The notes: a model not told the origin generated them from the sequence alone. A stretch of 64,000 bases of DNA from Petunia secreta (GCA_029990175.1 JARKIP010000199.1:62001-126000), one strand, 5' to 3'; counted from the stretch's first letter, positions 31,416 to 43,751 are shown. A program made the numbers and translations.

Positions 31416-34400
31416 TCCTCCCCTTCTTGAGAAGATTTTGTCCTCAAAATCGAGCCCTCTTCAGCCTCCGATGCTTGGCCTACAACACAAAAAGTTAAGT
31501 CAGCAACATTAAAGGTGTTGGACACGTTATACTCAACTGGGTGGTCGATAATGTAAGCATTGCTGTTGATCTTGCTCAGCACTTGAAACGGACCATCCCC
31601 TCGAGGAGCCAACTTTTCCTATCTTAGGTTTGGAAATCTTTCCTTTCGGAAGTGAACCCAAACCCAATCTCCCTTCTTCAATTCCAGCTTCTTTTGCCTC
31701 TTGTTTTTGGATGCCACCTTGGAATAAGCTTCCTCAAGATTTTTCTTTACTTTGGCATGTTGGTTGAGCAAAGCAGTAGCTCGCGAGTACCTTTAAAATA
31801 AACAACAACACCTGGAGGCAACGAGGTTAAATCAAGTAGAATCAAAGGGTTAAAACCATACACACACTCAAACGGAGTCATTCCAATCATTTGATGTAAC
31901 GTACGGTTGTATACAAATTCCATCACGGGCAAACAGTCAGCCATGTTTCCGACCTTACCTTTGGTCATAGCTAGAAGTAGAGCTCCCAAAGTTCGGTTGA
32001 CAACCTCGATCTATCCATCAGTCTGAGGATGGCGAGACGTCAAGAATAGTAATTTGGTGCCAAGAGCACCCCAAAGACATTTCCAAAAATGACTCAAGAA
32101 TTTAGAGTCTTGATCACTCACAATAGTACGAGGCACACCATGCAATTTCAACATATTAGAGATAGATAAAGTAGCTACATGTTGTGCATCATCACATTTC
32201 TTGCAAGGAATAAAGTGAGTCATTTTGGGAAAACGGTTGACCACGACAAAAATGCTATCATGTCCACCCCCAGACCTCGGTAACCCTAAAATAAAATCCA
32301 TGGATGTATCAACCCGCGGTCGATTAGGAACAGGTAATGGAGTATACAATCCATGAGGTTGGACCTCGATTTATCTTTCTTGCAATCTAAACACGCATTG
32401 CAAAGCTTTTCCATATCTCTTCAGATTTTGGGCCAGTGAAACTGCTCGGTTAAGATACCAAGAGTTTTATCGACATCGAAGTGCCCCATTGAGCCCCTGG
32501 AGTGAGATTCTTGAACCAAAAGCTCTCACCATAATGACACAGGCACACAAACCCTCCCATTCTTGAAGAGGTAGCCATCATGCCACAGATACTTCTCCAC
32601 CCTCTGACCACCCAATATAATTTCGCGAATGCTCTTAAGCTTGGGATCATGTTCATACATCAGCTTGAGGCCTTCGAATCCCATTAATCTTGAAGTGAGA
32701 GTGGTAGCTAAGGCGAACTTCCTCGACAGCGCATCGGCCATAACATTGTCTTTACCCTTCTTGTAATGAATTACATAGGGAAATCTCTCAATGCATTCTA
32801 CCCATTTGGCATGCCGCCAGTTCAATTTCTCTTGGCCTCGGAGATGCTTTAAAGATTCATGATCACTTTTAATCACAAACTCACGTGGCCATAGATAATG
32901 TTGCCAATGAGCGAGTGCTCGAACAAGGGCATACAATTCCTTGTCATACGTAGAGTAGTTCAAGGTTGCACCCTTAAGCTTTTCGCTTAAGTAAGCGAAG
33001 CTTCGATTCTTGCCTAAGCACTCCTCCAATCCCAACTCCGGATGCATCACACTCAACTTCGGATGCTTTGCCAAAGTCAGGGAGTTGTAGTAACGGGGCA
33101 GAACTTAGCCTCTATTTCAACTCTTGAAAAGCCCTCTCTTAGGACTCTCCCCATATGAACGGATGGTCTTTCTTTACCAGCTCGGTTAAAGGAGCTGCCA
33201 TGGTGCTAAAGTCACGAACAAACCTTCGGTAAAAGCTAGTTAATCCATAGAAGCTATGAACTTGAGATACCGAGGTTGGAGTCAGCCAATCTTTGATAGC
33301 CTCGACTTTTGACTCATCGACTTCGACACCTTTAGCACTCACAACAAATCCTAGAAAGACTACACGCTCAACACAAAAGGCATACTTTTTGAAGTTAGCA
33401 TACAACTTCTTTTCTCTGAGTTTATCAAGCTCTAGCCTTAAGTGTTCGACATGTTCATCCACAGATTTACTATAAACAAGTATATCATCGAAGTAAACAA
33501 CAAAAAACTTATTTATGAATGGTTTAAGTACATGGTTCATTAATTGAATGAAAGTGCTCGGTGCGTTAGAAAGGCCAAAAGGCATCACTAATCATTCATA
33601 GAGACCGAATTTGGTCTTGAATACAGTCTTCCACTCGTCACCCGATTGGATTTGGTGGCAACCGGACCTGAGGTCTATCTTCGAAAAACAAGAAGAACCA
33701 CTCAATTCATCTAGCATGTCATCTAATCGAGGGATAGGATGACGATACCTTATCGATATGTTGTTGACTGCTTGGAAATCGACACATATTCGCCACATTC
33801 CATCTTTGTTCGGGACAAGGATAATAGGAATGGCGCAAGGACTCAAGCTCTCTCGAGCTAGGCCTTTGTTCAGCAATTCGTCCACCTGCCGCTGGAGCTC
33901 TTTGGTGTCTTCGGGATTACACCGGTATGCAGGTTTTTTGGGGATGTGAGACCCTGGAACGAAGTCAATTTGGTGCTTGATTCCTCTTAATGGGGGCAAT
34001 CCACCTGGAATTTCTTCAGGGAACATGTCTGCGAAGTCTTGCAAAACACTTTGAACAGCACTAGGCAAAGGGTTATCGTTAGAAAAATTACCATTAGAGT
34101 TTAGAAGGATACCCTTGTGCACGAGGAAAATTATCAATCGACCGTTGTTGTTGCCTCGTAGATACTCACCTGGTTGCATGATTGCACAAATGTAACTTGC
34201 CATGGGCGGTGAAATATTATCCTCGGCCACAATTTGTGCCCCAACAGGAGACTTTGCTTTGGCCGCTTCTTTTAGCTCTTTCATTCGTTTATAGTCCTTA
34301 CTAACTTGTTTTGGAGATAATGGTTTGAGAATTAAACTCTCCCCTCCGACCTTAGCAGTCTAAGTATTGGATCGTCCCTTATGTATAACCGACCGATCAT

Positions 34401-34879
34401 ACTGCCATGGTTGATCCAGTAGCAAATGACAAGCTTGCATCGGTATCACATCGAACATTATCTCATCCTGATATTCTCCTACCTTGAACTTGATCCACAC
34501 TTGCTTGACAACTTTCAATTCTCCACATTCATTTAACCATTGCAAACGGTAAGGATGGGGATGCTTTGAGGCAGGTAATCCTATTTGTAAAACCAGGGTT
34601 TAGCTCACCACATTTGCACAACTACCCGAATCAATAATCATAGAAAAAAATTTTCCCCTCACTCGACACCTCGTATGGAAAAGGTTTTCCTTTTGGTTTT
34701 CCTCTTCTTCAAGAGTCAAACAGCTCAAGTTTCTTTGAATCATAAGAAACATATCTGGATGGTCAGCTTTGGCTGCGTCACGATCATTATCAAGTTCAGC
34801 TCGGTCAGTCTCCTCGACATTTCCTTCCTTGGTGTCACTCGCTTGCTCATGGACGGTTCCATCTTCGAGAAAAAGCATA
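31286..34879 (-). pseudogene. pol: Protease, reverse transcriptase, RNase H and integrase of the minus-strand chromovirus
   Basis: Read leftwards: protease with IIDSGSCANVVS (about 34600-34640), reverse transcriptase with SKIDLRSGCHQI and, after a stop, VVYFDDILVYSKS (33589-33470), RNase H with STYDKELYALVRALAHWQHY (about 32950), then the integrase core with MDFILGLPRSGGGHDS and VSDQDSKFLSHFW. Just before the catalytic Glu, the motif TDGQTE has its Gln codon changed to TAG (near 32011). The C-terminal frame 31286-31612 (APRGDGPFQVLSKINSNAY ... LRTKSSQEGEDD) runs about 130 bp into the LTR. The active-site D-D of reverse transcriptase is kept, but at least six stops or shifts inactivate the polyprotein. 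Confidence 0.85.
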
Positions 34880-36249
34880 ACTTTGCGAGTCGGACACCCT
34901 TTTGCCATGTGTCCATAACCCCTGCATTTATGAAACTGAATGTTCGAAGTACTAGGAGTATTGAGTTAAACTTTACCTCCTATGTCCTTGGAGTTATTAA
35001 CAGTCACTCCCCTCTCGAAGGGTCTCTTTTGATCTCGGCTAGTGTTGGCACTTGTAGGATTCAGACTCTTCCAATCTTTACCTCGGTTCAAAGGAGTTGA
35101 AATAGTGACTCCTCGGTACCGGTTTTCTTTGTCATCCTTCACCCACTTCTCAGCATCAATGGCTGCATGGAATACATCTTCCAATGTTTGATACACATGA
35201 AGCCTTAATTGAGATGATACTTTTTGAGTCAGTCTATTTTTGAACTGAATGATGGCTTGCTAATCATCTTCTTCCATATGAAGAGCCAATCAAATCTTTT
35301 CGAACTCATCATAGTACTCTTTGATCGATTTGGACCCCTGTTTCAAATCATAGAGCTTCCGGAGTTGCTCTTACCGATATTTGGCAGTCACATACTTAGC
35401 ATCCATCACTCTCTTCAGCTGTGCCCAAGTAAGAATCTCAGGATAGACATTTATTCTCCTCATGCGCTTGTCAGCTTTCCACTATGTCGATGCATATGCC
35501 TCGAACGTAGAAATTGCATGTGTAATTCTTTCCTTGGTCATCTCATTTGTTTCAAAGATTCGTTCCAAACGAACCTTCCATTCAAGTTATTAGTCCGGAT
35601 CACTAGTTCCTTTGAAGGGTGGAATAGTGATCTTGACACTGTTCATCTTTGAATCACGAGCACCTCGGATCAGTTCCGGATACTCATCATGATAATCATC
35701 AGCCTCACGCTCAAAATATCTATCAACATATACACCTCGGCCTCGACCTCAAAGGTTTCCACGTCCTCGTTGAATGAATGGTTGGCTCATACTCAGCTCA
35801 ACCTCAAGAAACTCTCCATCATCTGCCCCTTCATTATCGACCATGACTTGTCTTCGAGCCCTTGGAAATAGTAATCTATCACCTCGGGGAATGCCAAAGT
35901 TTTGATGGTCAGCTTGGGGATTGCCCAAGTTTTGTTGTTCCGCTTGGGGATTGCCCAAGCTATGATGTTCAGCCTAGGGAATGTCCATGGCTACTCTTCG
36001 AATGCCCTCGGTTTTCAACCGTTGTTGGCAGACCAATTCAGCAAATTATTCTGGTTTCATAGGAGTGGAGTTGCTAGTTCCAGCGCCGGACCCATGCAAG
36101 CCCACAGACACTTTTTCTTGCTCGAGGTTTGCTACTCGAGCACTCACTCCTCTCACCTCGGCACTGATGCCTAGTATTACAGCTAAGAGATTGGCTAACG
36201 ACACCTCGGGCGTTTCAATACCATTTCCTTCGCCTCCATTCCCAGTCAT
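34880..36249 (-). pseudogene. gag: Gag of the minus-strand chromovirus
   Basis: The ATG at 36249-36247 begins MTGNGGEGNGIETPEVSL, an N-terminus unlike that of the other three chromovirus copies. The middle part, with several stops, matches their gag core only weakly (for example the 34966-35196 frame with VFHAAIDAEKWVKDD). At about 34900-34945 the knuckle reads FHKCRGYGHMAKGC, so the first zinc-binding Cys is replaced by Phe. Just upstream of the ATG the sequence TTACTAAC...TGTGCAG|GTACC resembles an intron branch point and 3' splice site. Confidence 0.75.
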
Positions 36250-36629
36250 GGTACCTGCACAAGTCAAAGATCAAGAATTGTCAAGGTTAGTAATCACCTC
36301 ACACTTTCCCTCACTTTTATTGGTGGCACTCGGGTCCACTCAATTTTTAGGTTCGGTCACTCAAGAACTTGTTACCAATGGTTTCCTCGGTTTGATCAAT
36401 TTCTCTAAGACTCTTGGAATTTGACAAGTTACACTATCTCCTTCGGGAAGAGTGAATTGATTTAGACTCGATAGAACATATGCTATTTAACTGCGCATAG
36501 GAGGTCAAAGAAATTTCTATGATATTTTGGACTTCGGTCACCCCATGCACGAGTTCCTATAAGCTCAAACAAATTAGTACGACCTCAAGTAGAAGGATTT
36601 ACTCTAGAGATCCACTAATGAGATTTATC
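36250..36629 (-). other. Leader of the minus-strand chromovirus; PBS missing
   Basis: Related near 36290-36370 to the leaders at 39540 and 48010. No tRNA-iMet PBS is present, and the LTR half that should adjoin it is gone, so one deletion probably removed both. Confidence 0.6.
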
Positions 36630-36984
36630 GGTCACAAGACGACTAATGAGAATAAGCCACGCAGGGCTGATATTTAAATTTTCGGTCGCTCTTGTGCTCG
36701 GACACTCTTCAGCCTCGAACACTTGAATTTGGACGCTCTCTTGCCTCTGACGTGTTTGTAGCCCATCATTCACTTCACTGCTCGGCTTCAATATTGAGTA
36801 TTTGGTCACTTCCTTCTCTGTGCTCGAGCTTGCAGATGTAGGTGCTCGGCCGCTCATCATCCGAACGGTTGCTTTCTCCCGACCACGCCAGAAAATATGA
36901 GCATCATGCAAAAGCTTGGCTTGGCTTCGTGTCAATGGTTTTGATGGATTGAATACTTGATCATCACAGGTTCGGGCTGCATCA
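36630..36984 (-). repeat. Truncated 5' LTR of the minus-strand chromovirus
   Basis: Matches about 31062-31415, the outer half of the 3' LTR, and ends GGGCTGCATCA before AGCTC. About 400 bp of the inner part are absent. Confidence 0.85.
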
Positions 36985-36989
36985 AGCTC

Positions 36990-37449
36990 TTCTTGAAAAT
37001 TTTTTTGGATACCTTTCCATTCAAGCTCAAGTTCCATATTGTTCCACCCACTGCACCCATCATATTCCCCAGATACATTGGCACCATTACGAAAGTCATT
37101 TGGTAGAAATATGGGTTATTTTGACACTCACCCTAATGACCTTCTTGACCACCACACATCTCACATACATTCCTCTCAAAAGAATGAGAAGGTGCGCTCA
37201 ACTCACTCTAAAAAATAATTGACAGCTATCTCCCATAGTGTGGGTAAAAGTAAAGAGGATTAGGACCATCAGCCAAGTATCTATCAAAATTCAACTCATT
37301 TTTGTTCCAAGATGTCATTTCAAGCTTTCAACATAATTAACTGCTTAACTAAAACAAACACTTATATACAATGCACAAACTACTATTAACAATGTTTGAA
37401 ACAAAGCCAACAAATTCAACTCCTCAAACTACCCTAATACGCCAATTGT
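36990..37449 (-). pseudogene. gag: Leader and gag zinc-knuckle piece of the minus-strand Athila/Tat-type element
   Basis: On the minus strand about 37145-37090 reads CEMCGGQEGH-x-GEC, a CX2CX4HX4C knuckle with one internal stop. A Tyr/Asn-rich stretch and MELELEWKGIQKNFQEEL follow and are cut by the chromovirus insertion at 36985. The minus-strand frame 36615-37037 fuses this end to the chromovirus LTR and is an accident of the insertion. Confidence 0.65.
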
Positions 37450-37467
37450 TCCCCGGCAACGACGCTA
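37450..37467 (-). promoter_or_regulatory. Primer binding site of the minus-strand Athila/Tat-type element
   Basis: The minus strand reads TAGCGTCGTTGCCGGGGA, two mismatches from the tRNA-Asp complement, 5 bp from the LTR start at 37473. Confidence 0.8.
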
Positions 37468-37472
37468 AAATT

Positions 37473-37723
37473 TGACGAGCGTGGAAAACACCTCTCCGAA
37501 GAGTAGTAACAGGATCGTTGCAATATAATTACCTAACTATTAGGTGGGGTCGAATCCACAAAGAACAAGTGTTTATGCCTAAAATCGATTGCCTAGGTTA
37601 AACAATTAATTTATAATAAGGTCACAAGCAATATAGTAAATACGATGGAAAAGTAAATAAGTAAAAGAGAGAAATAATGAGCAAGAAAAGTAAAATAGTC
37701 TTATTCCTTGAGAATAGCCGAAG
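37473..37723 (-). repeat. Start of the 5' LTR of the minus-strand Athila/Tat-type element
   Basis: Begins TGACGAGCG and is similar to the left LTR for its first 100-150 bp. It is interrupted at 37724 by a chromovirus LTR. Confidence 0.65.
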
Positions 37724-38407
37724 TGAGGCTGGGCAAACCGTCACTAGACCCTTCACTCGGATTCAAGCCAAGAAGGTTCAAGAAGTGCATTTATACTTGG
37801 AGAGGAGGGGCCTTGAAGATGGAAGCGATTGGAAACCGTACCGGATGATCAAGGCGCAAGCACCAAGCCTAGAAGGCTCAGGCGCCCCACCCAGCATTCC
37901 AGGCGCTCTGCCCACCTTTAGGGAGCCCCACCAGCGCCACCCCACTGATCAAATTGGCGGGCGCTCCACCCCAAAAGCTGAAGCACGGGATTTTGCTTTG
38001 TGTTATGTCTATTTTGACCCTACGTGGTCTTTTATCTCCATGCCTAAGTGTGGGCACTCTAGACATTTTACTTAGTGCCTAAAAACATCTATAAATAGCT
38101 AGATAGCTTATTTCTTTCATTAACTAACTTTGACGATTAAAGAACTTGATAAGAGTTGAACTCTTTGTTGAATGAAACAACCTTTTGTTGGGACTTGTTG
38201 TTCTCTAGCGGATCTAGATGACTTCCATTGCCCCCGACCATTCTACTTGCGTTCTCACATTAGCTTGAGGGTAGTTGCCTAGTGTAGGTGTTCTTGACAA
38301 TCTCTCGAGGTGTAACGGAACGAGTTCTTCGTTGCTACTGGGGGATTTTTGATCGAGTTACGTCTCGCTCATTTTCTTGTTTACTTTTTCCGCATTTCCC
38401 TTCATCA
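37724..38407 (+). repeat. 5' LTR of chromovirus copy A
   Basis: TGAGGCTGGGCAAACC...CCTTCATCA, 684 bp against 754 bp in the intact relative. It contains a GGCGC-rich patch (37880-37975) and the TATA box TATAAATA near 38091. The frame 37677-38075 corresponds to the integrase tail overlap seen in the intact copy. Confidence 0.8.
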
Positions 38408-38410
38408 TTT

Positions 38411-38421
38411 TGTATCAGAGC
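38411..38421 (+). promoter_or_regulatory. Primer binding site of copy A, one base short
   Basis: TGTATCAGAGC, the tRNA-iMet PBS lacking one G, 3 bp after the LTR. Confidence 0.8.
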
Positions 38422-39605
38422 AAGGCTCGGGTTTTGTTTCTACGAACCCCTGACCCTTAGTTCTTCGTGCCTAGTATCTTCTTTTAGTTTTTTTATTGTT
38501 AAAGTTATTGGAAAGAAGAAAAACACAAAAAAATAGAAAAGTGAAAAATACAAATATTATCGTAACTTTTTGGTGTGATCGATTCTTGTTATGGGTGTTA
38601 TAGATTATTGATCCTTGTTGAAACCCCGTCATTTTGATACCAAAAACACGTGGTTTGGATTGGATTCACGAGATTTGAAATTTTGAAAACCCCAAAATTG
38701 ATAAACCCTTGTTCTTGATGAATTTGATTGATTCTTGGGTTGTTTGATTGTGGGGTTGTGGAATTGATTATCGGGGTTAGTTCTTCATTGAAAAACGAAC
38801 AAATTGAAACAAATTTCATGTGATTTGGAGTTTGGTAACACCTAGTTTGAAGAATCGAAATCCACATAGAACCCTTTTGAAACCCTTGTTGAAACCCCAA
38901 CTTGAAACTTTGAATCATGATTATGCCTTGTTTGTTGGTTGTTTGGGTGTGAAAATCATTGGGGTTTGAAGGTTATATCAATATTCAACTTTGAGTACCT
39001 TGGATTTGTGCAAAACACGTTGGAATCGACCCAAAAATTGGATTGAAAACGAAGAACACGGAGTAGAAAACCCAGGCGTTCTTCGCCCAGGCGCTCCGCC
39101 CCACCTCTAGGCGCCCGCCTAGCCACCCCTACTGGTGGTTTCTTGGGCGCTCCGCCCCAACACATTGCGCGCTCCGCCCCAATCCTGAAGGGTTGGTTTT
39201 GGGTAGTTTCTTCTAGGTTTTTTTGTTTCTTTGTTGCCTAACCTCTAATTATTGTTTATCTAAGTAATCTTCCTACTTAATTAGCACTAATCCTTCAGTG
39301 CTTTTAGGTGATTCGTGCATTAGTTGGAGAGTAGAACTCCAAGAAGATTCGTAGATCCTTTTGACTCAAGTCCTCACTTCAAAGTGCCTAGCGTTCATTG
39401 AGTCCCATTAACTCTACTCACCCCGGAGTGTTCTTGACTCGTGCATAGTTTGATTGAGTTGAGGGATTGTTATTCCTCTACGTGAAGCTTTTGGACTACA
39501 AGTCGACTGAAATATCCACCACCATTAAACGAGTGAACCGAGTGAAACACAAGTGAGGGAGTGTGTGAGGTGATTTCACTAACATTTGTTCTTCTTGTAG
39601 GTACA
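38422..39605 (+). other. Leader of chromovirus copy A
   Basis: Untranslated. A GGCGCTCCGCCCC-rich patch lies at 39070-39182. The end TTTCACTAAC...TTCTTCTTGTAG|GTACAATG looks like a 3' splice site right before the gag ATG. Confidence 0.7.
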
Positions 39606-41000
39606 ATGGCTAACGAAAGTCAAGATTTCATCAAGGATGCCTTGGCTAATATTCTTGTCAAGATGGATATTATGGGCCAAAAGATTGAAACTCTTGAAAA
39701 GGTGACTTCAAGTCTCCAAGTGGGGCAAGCGACCTCAAGTGTCCTAGTTACAAAGGGACCCCGAGTGTCCGAATTGGAGATGGGACCCCGAGTGTCCAAG
39801 TTGAAGCCGGTGAAGGCTCAAGTAGTCCTACCTTTACCCCGGATTAAGTTGTTGAGTTGCTTAATCAAAAACGGGTAAAAGAAGATCGAGAGAGAATTGA
39901 TCAAGTGTTGGGGAATACCCAACGAACGGGCATTCCCCGTATTTTGGACAACCCCCATAGAAATATTCCACTTCCAGACCCATTCGAAATGTTCAACCTC
40001 TTGAGCAAGCCGAAAAAGCTAAAGAAGGGGAGGAAGCCGAGTACGGTGATGAGGCTTATGGGTATGATGATCACTATCAACCAAGGCGAGGTATGAATTG
40101 GGGTCGTAATGTGGATAGGGGTCGAGGCCGAGGTCGAGGGCCACCCATGGTGTATGTTGGAGGGAATTCTAGGAGGGAATATGGTGGTTATGAAGATCAC
40201 TATGGAGGCCAATCGGAGCCTTACCGTGGAGGTCATGACAACACCAACCTCAATAGTGTGAAGCTCAATCTTCCAATCTTTAAGGGAAATTGTGATCCGG
40301 AGGCCTGCATTGAATGGGTACTACTCATGGAAAGAATGTTTGACACAAATGAGATGACCGATGAGAAGAAAGGTACTCATGCTATTTCATCCTTTGAGTC
40401 CTATGCATCTACTTGATGGGAATCCGTCAAGAGATCAAGGATGAGAGCGGGAATCCTCGTGAATGTGGGTTGGAATGATTTGAAAGGTCTTATGAGTATC
40501 AAGTACATCACTCCTAGGTATCGTCAAGAGCAACTCAAGAAGCTTTATGATCTAAAGCAAGGTGTCAAGACGGTTCATGAGTATTATGATGAATTTGAGA
40601 AGACTTGGATGGCCGTGATCCGCTTCAAGAATGGCTTGAGCTATGATATAGCTTCAGAATTGACATTGCATGCTTATCTTTCACTTGAAGAAGTCCTTGA
40701 TGCCGCCATTTAAGCCGAGCAATGGCTTAAGGATGAAAGGTCCAACCGTTACAAGTGCAACACTTTCACTCCCGTGAGCAAACCAAAGGAATGGATGAAT
40801 CCTACTCCTAATGCAAGATTCCCAAATGCAAGTGGCACTAGTGGTGCAAGTGCTAGCAAAGATTTTAAGAAGCCATATGAGAAGTACACATCCAATGTGG
40901 GAGGTAACTCTAAAACTCAATTGAATACTCCTACTTCTTCTTCTATTCAATGCCACAAGTGCAAGGGGTATGGTCACTTTGCTAAAGAGTGTCCTACAAA
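39606..41000 (+). pseudogene. gag: Gag of chromovirus copy A
   Basis: The ATG at 39606 opens MANESQDFIKDALANILVKM. The frame shifts near 39750-39850, restarts as the Gly/Arg-rich stretch (RGRGRGPP, about 40110-40145), reads the core SVKLNLPIFKGNCDPE, hits a TGA where TGG (Trp) stands in copy B (near 40415), loses about 30 bp after EKTWMA compared with copy B, and regains frame into ORF 40774-42351. That ORF carries an intact zinc knuckle CHKCKGYGHFAKEC at about 40950. Gag would package the element RNA. Four or more lesions disable it. Confidence 0.82.
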
Positions 41001-43747
41001 AAGGACCATGATTGTTGTTGGTGATGGTGCTTATGAACAAGAGAGTGAACCGGAGGATGAGGGAGTAGAGGGAGATGAGGGAGTAGAGGATGATGTGGAG
41101 GATGACACGGTGGAGGATGAAGATCCTCATACTTTCCTAGTTGTGAGGAGGAGTTTAGGTGCCATGATTGTGGAGGATAGTGAGACATTGCATAGGGAAA
41201 ATATCTTCCATGCTAGATGCCGAGTCAAGGGTGTTGTTTGCTCTATGATCATTGACTTGGGAAGTTGTGCTAGTGTTGTGAGTCAATCACTTGTTTCCCA
41301 ATTGAAGTTACCTACCTTGAAACACCCCAAACCTTATCGTTTGCAATGGCTTAGTGAGTATGGGGAGCTAAAGGTGGTGAAGCAAGTAATGATTAAGTTC
41401 AAAATGGGGAGCTATGTGGATGAACACATGTTCGATGTGGTACCTATGCAAGCATGCCACCTTCTCTTTGGAAGGCCTTGGCAATTTGATAGACATGCGG
41501 TTCATGATGGTCGTGTCAATACTTACACGGTCAAACATGAAGGAAGGAAATTTGTGCTTAAACCCTTGACTCCCAAGCAAGTAAGTGAGGATTACAAGCG
41601 AATGAGGGAGTTAAGAGAGGCGGCAAAGGCTAAGTCAGTTGTGGAGACTAGTCCTTTGGCCGAAAGCTTGGTGGGAATCCCACCATCTTCTACCGGTAGC
41701 ATATGTCCCATGATGAAACCGGGTGAACTCTTGAGAGGAAATGATGGCAACAAGCTACTCCTTTGCCTAGTGCATAAAGGCATGATTCTTGCATCCGATG
41801 TTGATTCTTTAACTAGCCCTTTACCTAGTGCAATTGAGAATGTTTTGAAGGTATTTGAAGACATGTTCTCGGCAGAAATGCCGAGTGGTCTTCCTCCATT
41901 GAGGGGGATAGAACCCCAAATTAATTTTATCCCGGGGTCTCAAATTCCCAACAAACCAGCATATAGGAGCAATCCGGAGGACACAAGAGAATTGCAAGAG
42001 CAAGTAGATGACTTTCTCACTAAAGGCTTGGTCCGAGAGAGTTTGAGTCCTTGTGCCGTGCCCGTGATCCTTGTTTCCAGAAGGGATGGCACTTGGAGAA
42101 TGTGTGTAAATTGTCAGGTCGTGAACAAAATAACGGTAAAGTATCGTCATCCTATTCCAAGACTTGATGACATGCTAGATGAATTGAGTAGTTCATGTGT
42201 CTTTACCAAAATTGACCTTAGATCCGGTTACCATCAAATCCGGATAAAACCCTGGGACGAATGGAAAACCGCATTCAAGACCCAGTTTTGTCTCTATGAA
42301 TGTTTGGTCATGCCCTTTGGGCACTCCAACGCACCTAGCACTTTTATGTGACTAATGAACCATGTGTTGAAACCGTTTATCAATAAATTTGTGGTTGTCT
42401 ATTTTTATGATATCTTGATATATAGTAAGTCAATAGATGATCATGTTGGCCACTTAAGTCAAGTGCTTGAAGTGCTAAGAACCGAAAAGCTCTACGCCAA
42501 TTTGAAAAAGTGTGCCTTTTATCTGGAGAAGGTTGTCTTCCTTGGGTTTGTTGTGAGTGCCCAATGAGTGGAGGTGGATGAGTCCAAGGTAGAGGCCATT
42601 CGTGATTGGCCTACTCCTACCACCGTGACTCAAGTGAGGAGCTTTCATTGTCTTGCTAGTTTTTATAGACGATTTGTGAAAGACTTTAGCTCCATTACCG
42701 CTCCACTCACCGAATTGGTGAAGAAAGACCAACCATTTGTGTGGGGAGAGCCTCAAGATAAGGCCTTCCAAGAATTGAAAAGTAAGTTGAGTACCGCCCC
42801 CGTATTGCAATTGCCCGACTTTGGAAAGGCATTTGAGATTGAATGTGATGCCTCGGGGGTGGAAATTGGCGGTGTTTTAATGCAAGATGGAAAACCCATA
42901 GCCTACTTTAGTGAGAAATTGAAAGGGGCCTCCTTGAATTACTCTACGTATGACAAGGAGTTGTATGCCCTAGTGAGAGCTCTTGCTCATTGGCAACATT
43001 ACCTTTGGCCTAGAGAGTTTGTGATCAAGAGTGACCTTGAGTCACTCAAACATCTTAGGGGCCAAGAGAAATTGAATAAGAGACATGCCAAGTGGGTAGA
43101 GTTCATTGAGTCTTTTCCCTATGTTGTTCAATACAAAAAGGGGAAAGACAATGTTATGGCGGATGCGCTTTCTAGGAAGTTTGCTCTTGCCACTACTCTC
43201 ACCTCTAAGCTCATGGGTTCTGAGAGCATCAAGTTGATGTATGCTCATGACCCCAAGCTAAAGAGCATCCATGAAGCTCTAGAGAAAGGGGAGAGAGTTG
43301 AGAAATACAAATGGGTTAATGGTTATATCTTTAAAAATGGTAAAGTGTGTATACCCGAGTCCTCATGGAGAGAATTTCTTGTGCAAGAGGCACATTGTGG
43401 AGGACTCATGGGTCACTTTGATAGGGATAAAACCTTGGCCATTCTTATGGAGCAATTCCACTGGCCTAAAATGGGGACACATGTTGAGAGACTTTGCAAT
43501 TCTTTTCTTGAGTGCAAGTATGCTAAGTCCAAATCGAACCCCATTGTTTGAATACCCTACTCCCCGTACCTACTAGCCCATGGATGGATATATCAATGGA
43601 CTTTGTCATGGGATTACCACGGACTAGGGGTGGACATGATAGCATTTATGTTGTCGTAGATAGGTTCTCCAAAATGGCTCACTTCATTCCATGTAAAAAG
43701 AGTGATGATGCACAACATGTTGCATCTTTGTTCATTGATAATATTTT
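41001..43747 (+). pseudogene. pol: Protease to integrase (partial) of chromovirus copy A
   Basis: The long ORF 40774-42351 continues as protease, but the active site reads IIDLGSCASVV (Ser of D-S-G replaced by Leu, about 41251). The reverse transcriptase begins with GLVRESLSPCAVPVIL and TKIDLRSGYHQIR. Stops occur at 42349 and 42565. The catalytic box reads VVYFYDILIYSKS (about 42395), so the first Asp of the YFDD pair has become Tyr. RNase H (VECDASGV-type region, about 42840) and the integrase zinc-binding region (HCGGLMGHFDRDKTL; its second C-x2-C is CKYAK-altered) follow to 43551. A rearranged stretch then leads into the integrase core, ending at 43747. Confidence 0.85.
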
Positions 43748-43751
43748 ACTA

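Larger units (their letters stand above)
30663..36984 (-). mobile_element. Minus-strand chromovirus (Ty3/gypsy), decayed, 5' LTR truncated
   Basis: Bordered by the TSD AGCTC (30658-30662 and 36985-36989). The complete 3' LTR is 30663-31415 (753 bp), whereas the right copy is represented only by about 36630-36984. Interior: gag start at 36249, then protease, reverse transcriptase, RNase H and integrase read leftwards, with many stops. The integrase frame continues into the 3' LTR. It belongs to the same broad family as the elements at 37724-59170 (shared LRTKSSQEGEDD tail) but is clearly diverged from them. Confidence 0.88.
15004..37723 (-). mobile_element. Non-autonomous Athila/Tat-type element, split by two nested LTR elements
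   Basis: The left LTR (15004-16637) and the right LTR start (37473) share AAGAGTAGTAACANG, AATTACCNAACTAT and a TCGAATCCA-like box. A tRNA-Asp-type PBS on the minus strand (37450-37467) adjoins the right LTR, so the element reads right to left. Its interior is the sum of 36985-37449, 30305-30657 and 16638-19590, about 3.8 kb. It holds gag remnants and unknown frames, with no reverse transcriptase or integrase. Nested in it are the reduced LTR element with the LINE (19591-30299) and a chromovirus (30663-36984). Its right LTR is cut at 37724 by another chromovirus, so its true end must lie beyond the window. The left boundary at 15004 is approximate. Confidence 0.7.
37724..43747 (+). mobile_element. 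Chromovirus copy A, truncated in integrase; left half of a palindrome
   Basis: 5' LTR, PBS, leader, gag, protease, reverse transcriptase, RNase H and the N-terminal half of integrase in plus orientation. Similarity stops at 43747, in the codons for FIDNIL of the integrase core. There the sequence turns into the inverted copy B. There is no 3' LTR. Copy A carries different lesions from copy B. Confidence 0.88.

Noticed and set aside
36615..37037. 140-codon frame joining MELELEWKG to an LTR-encoded tail
   Set aside because: It spans the insertion point at 36984/36985; a chance fusion of Athila/Tat-type gag with a chromovirus LTR.
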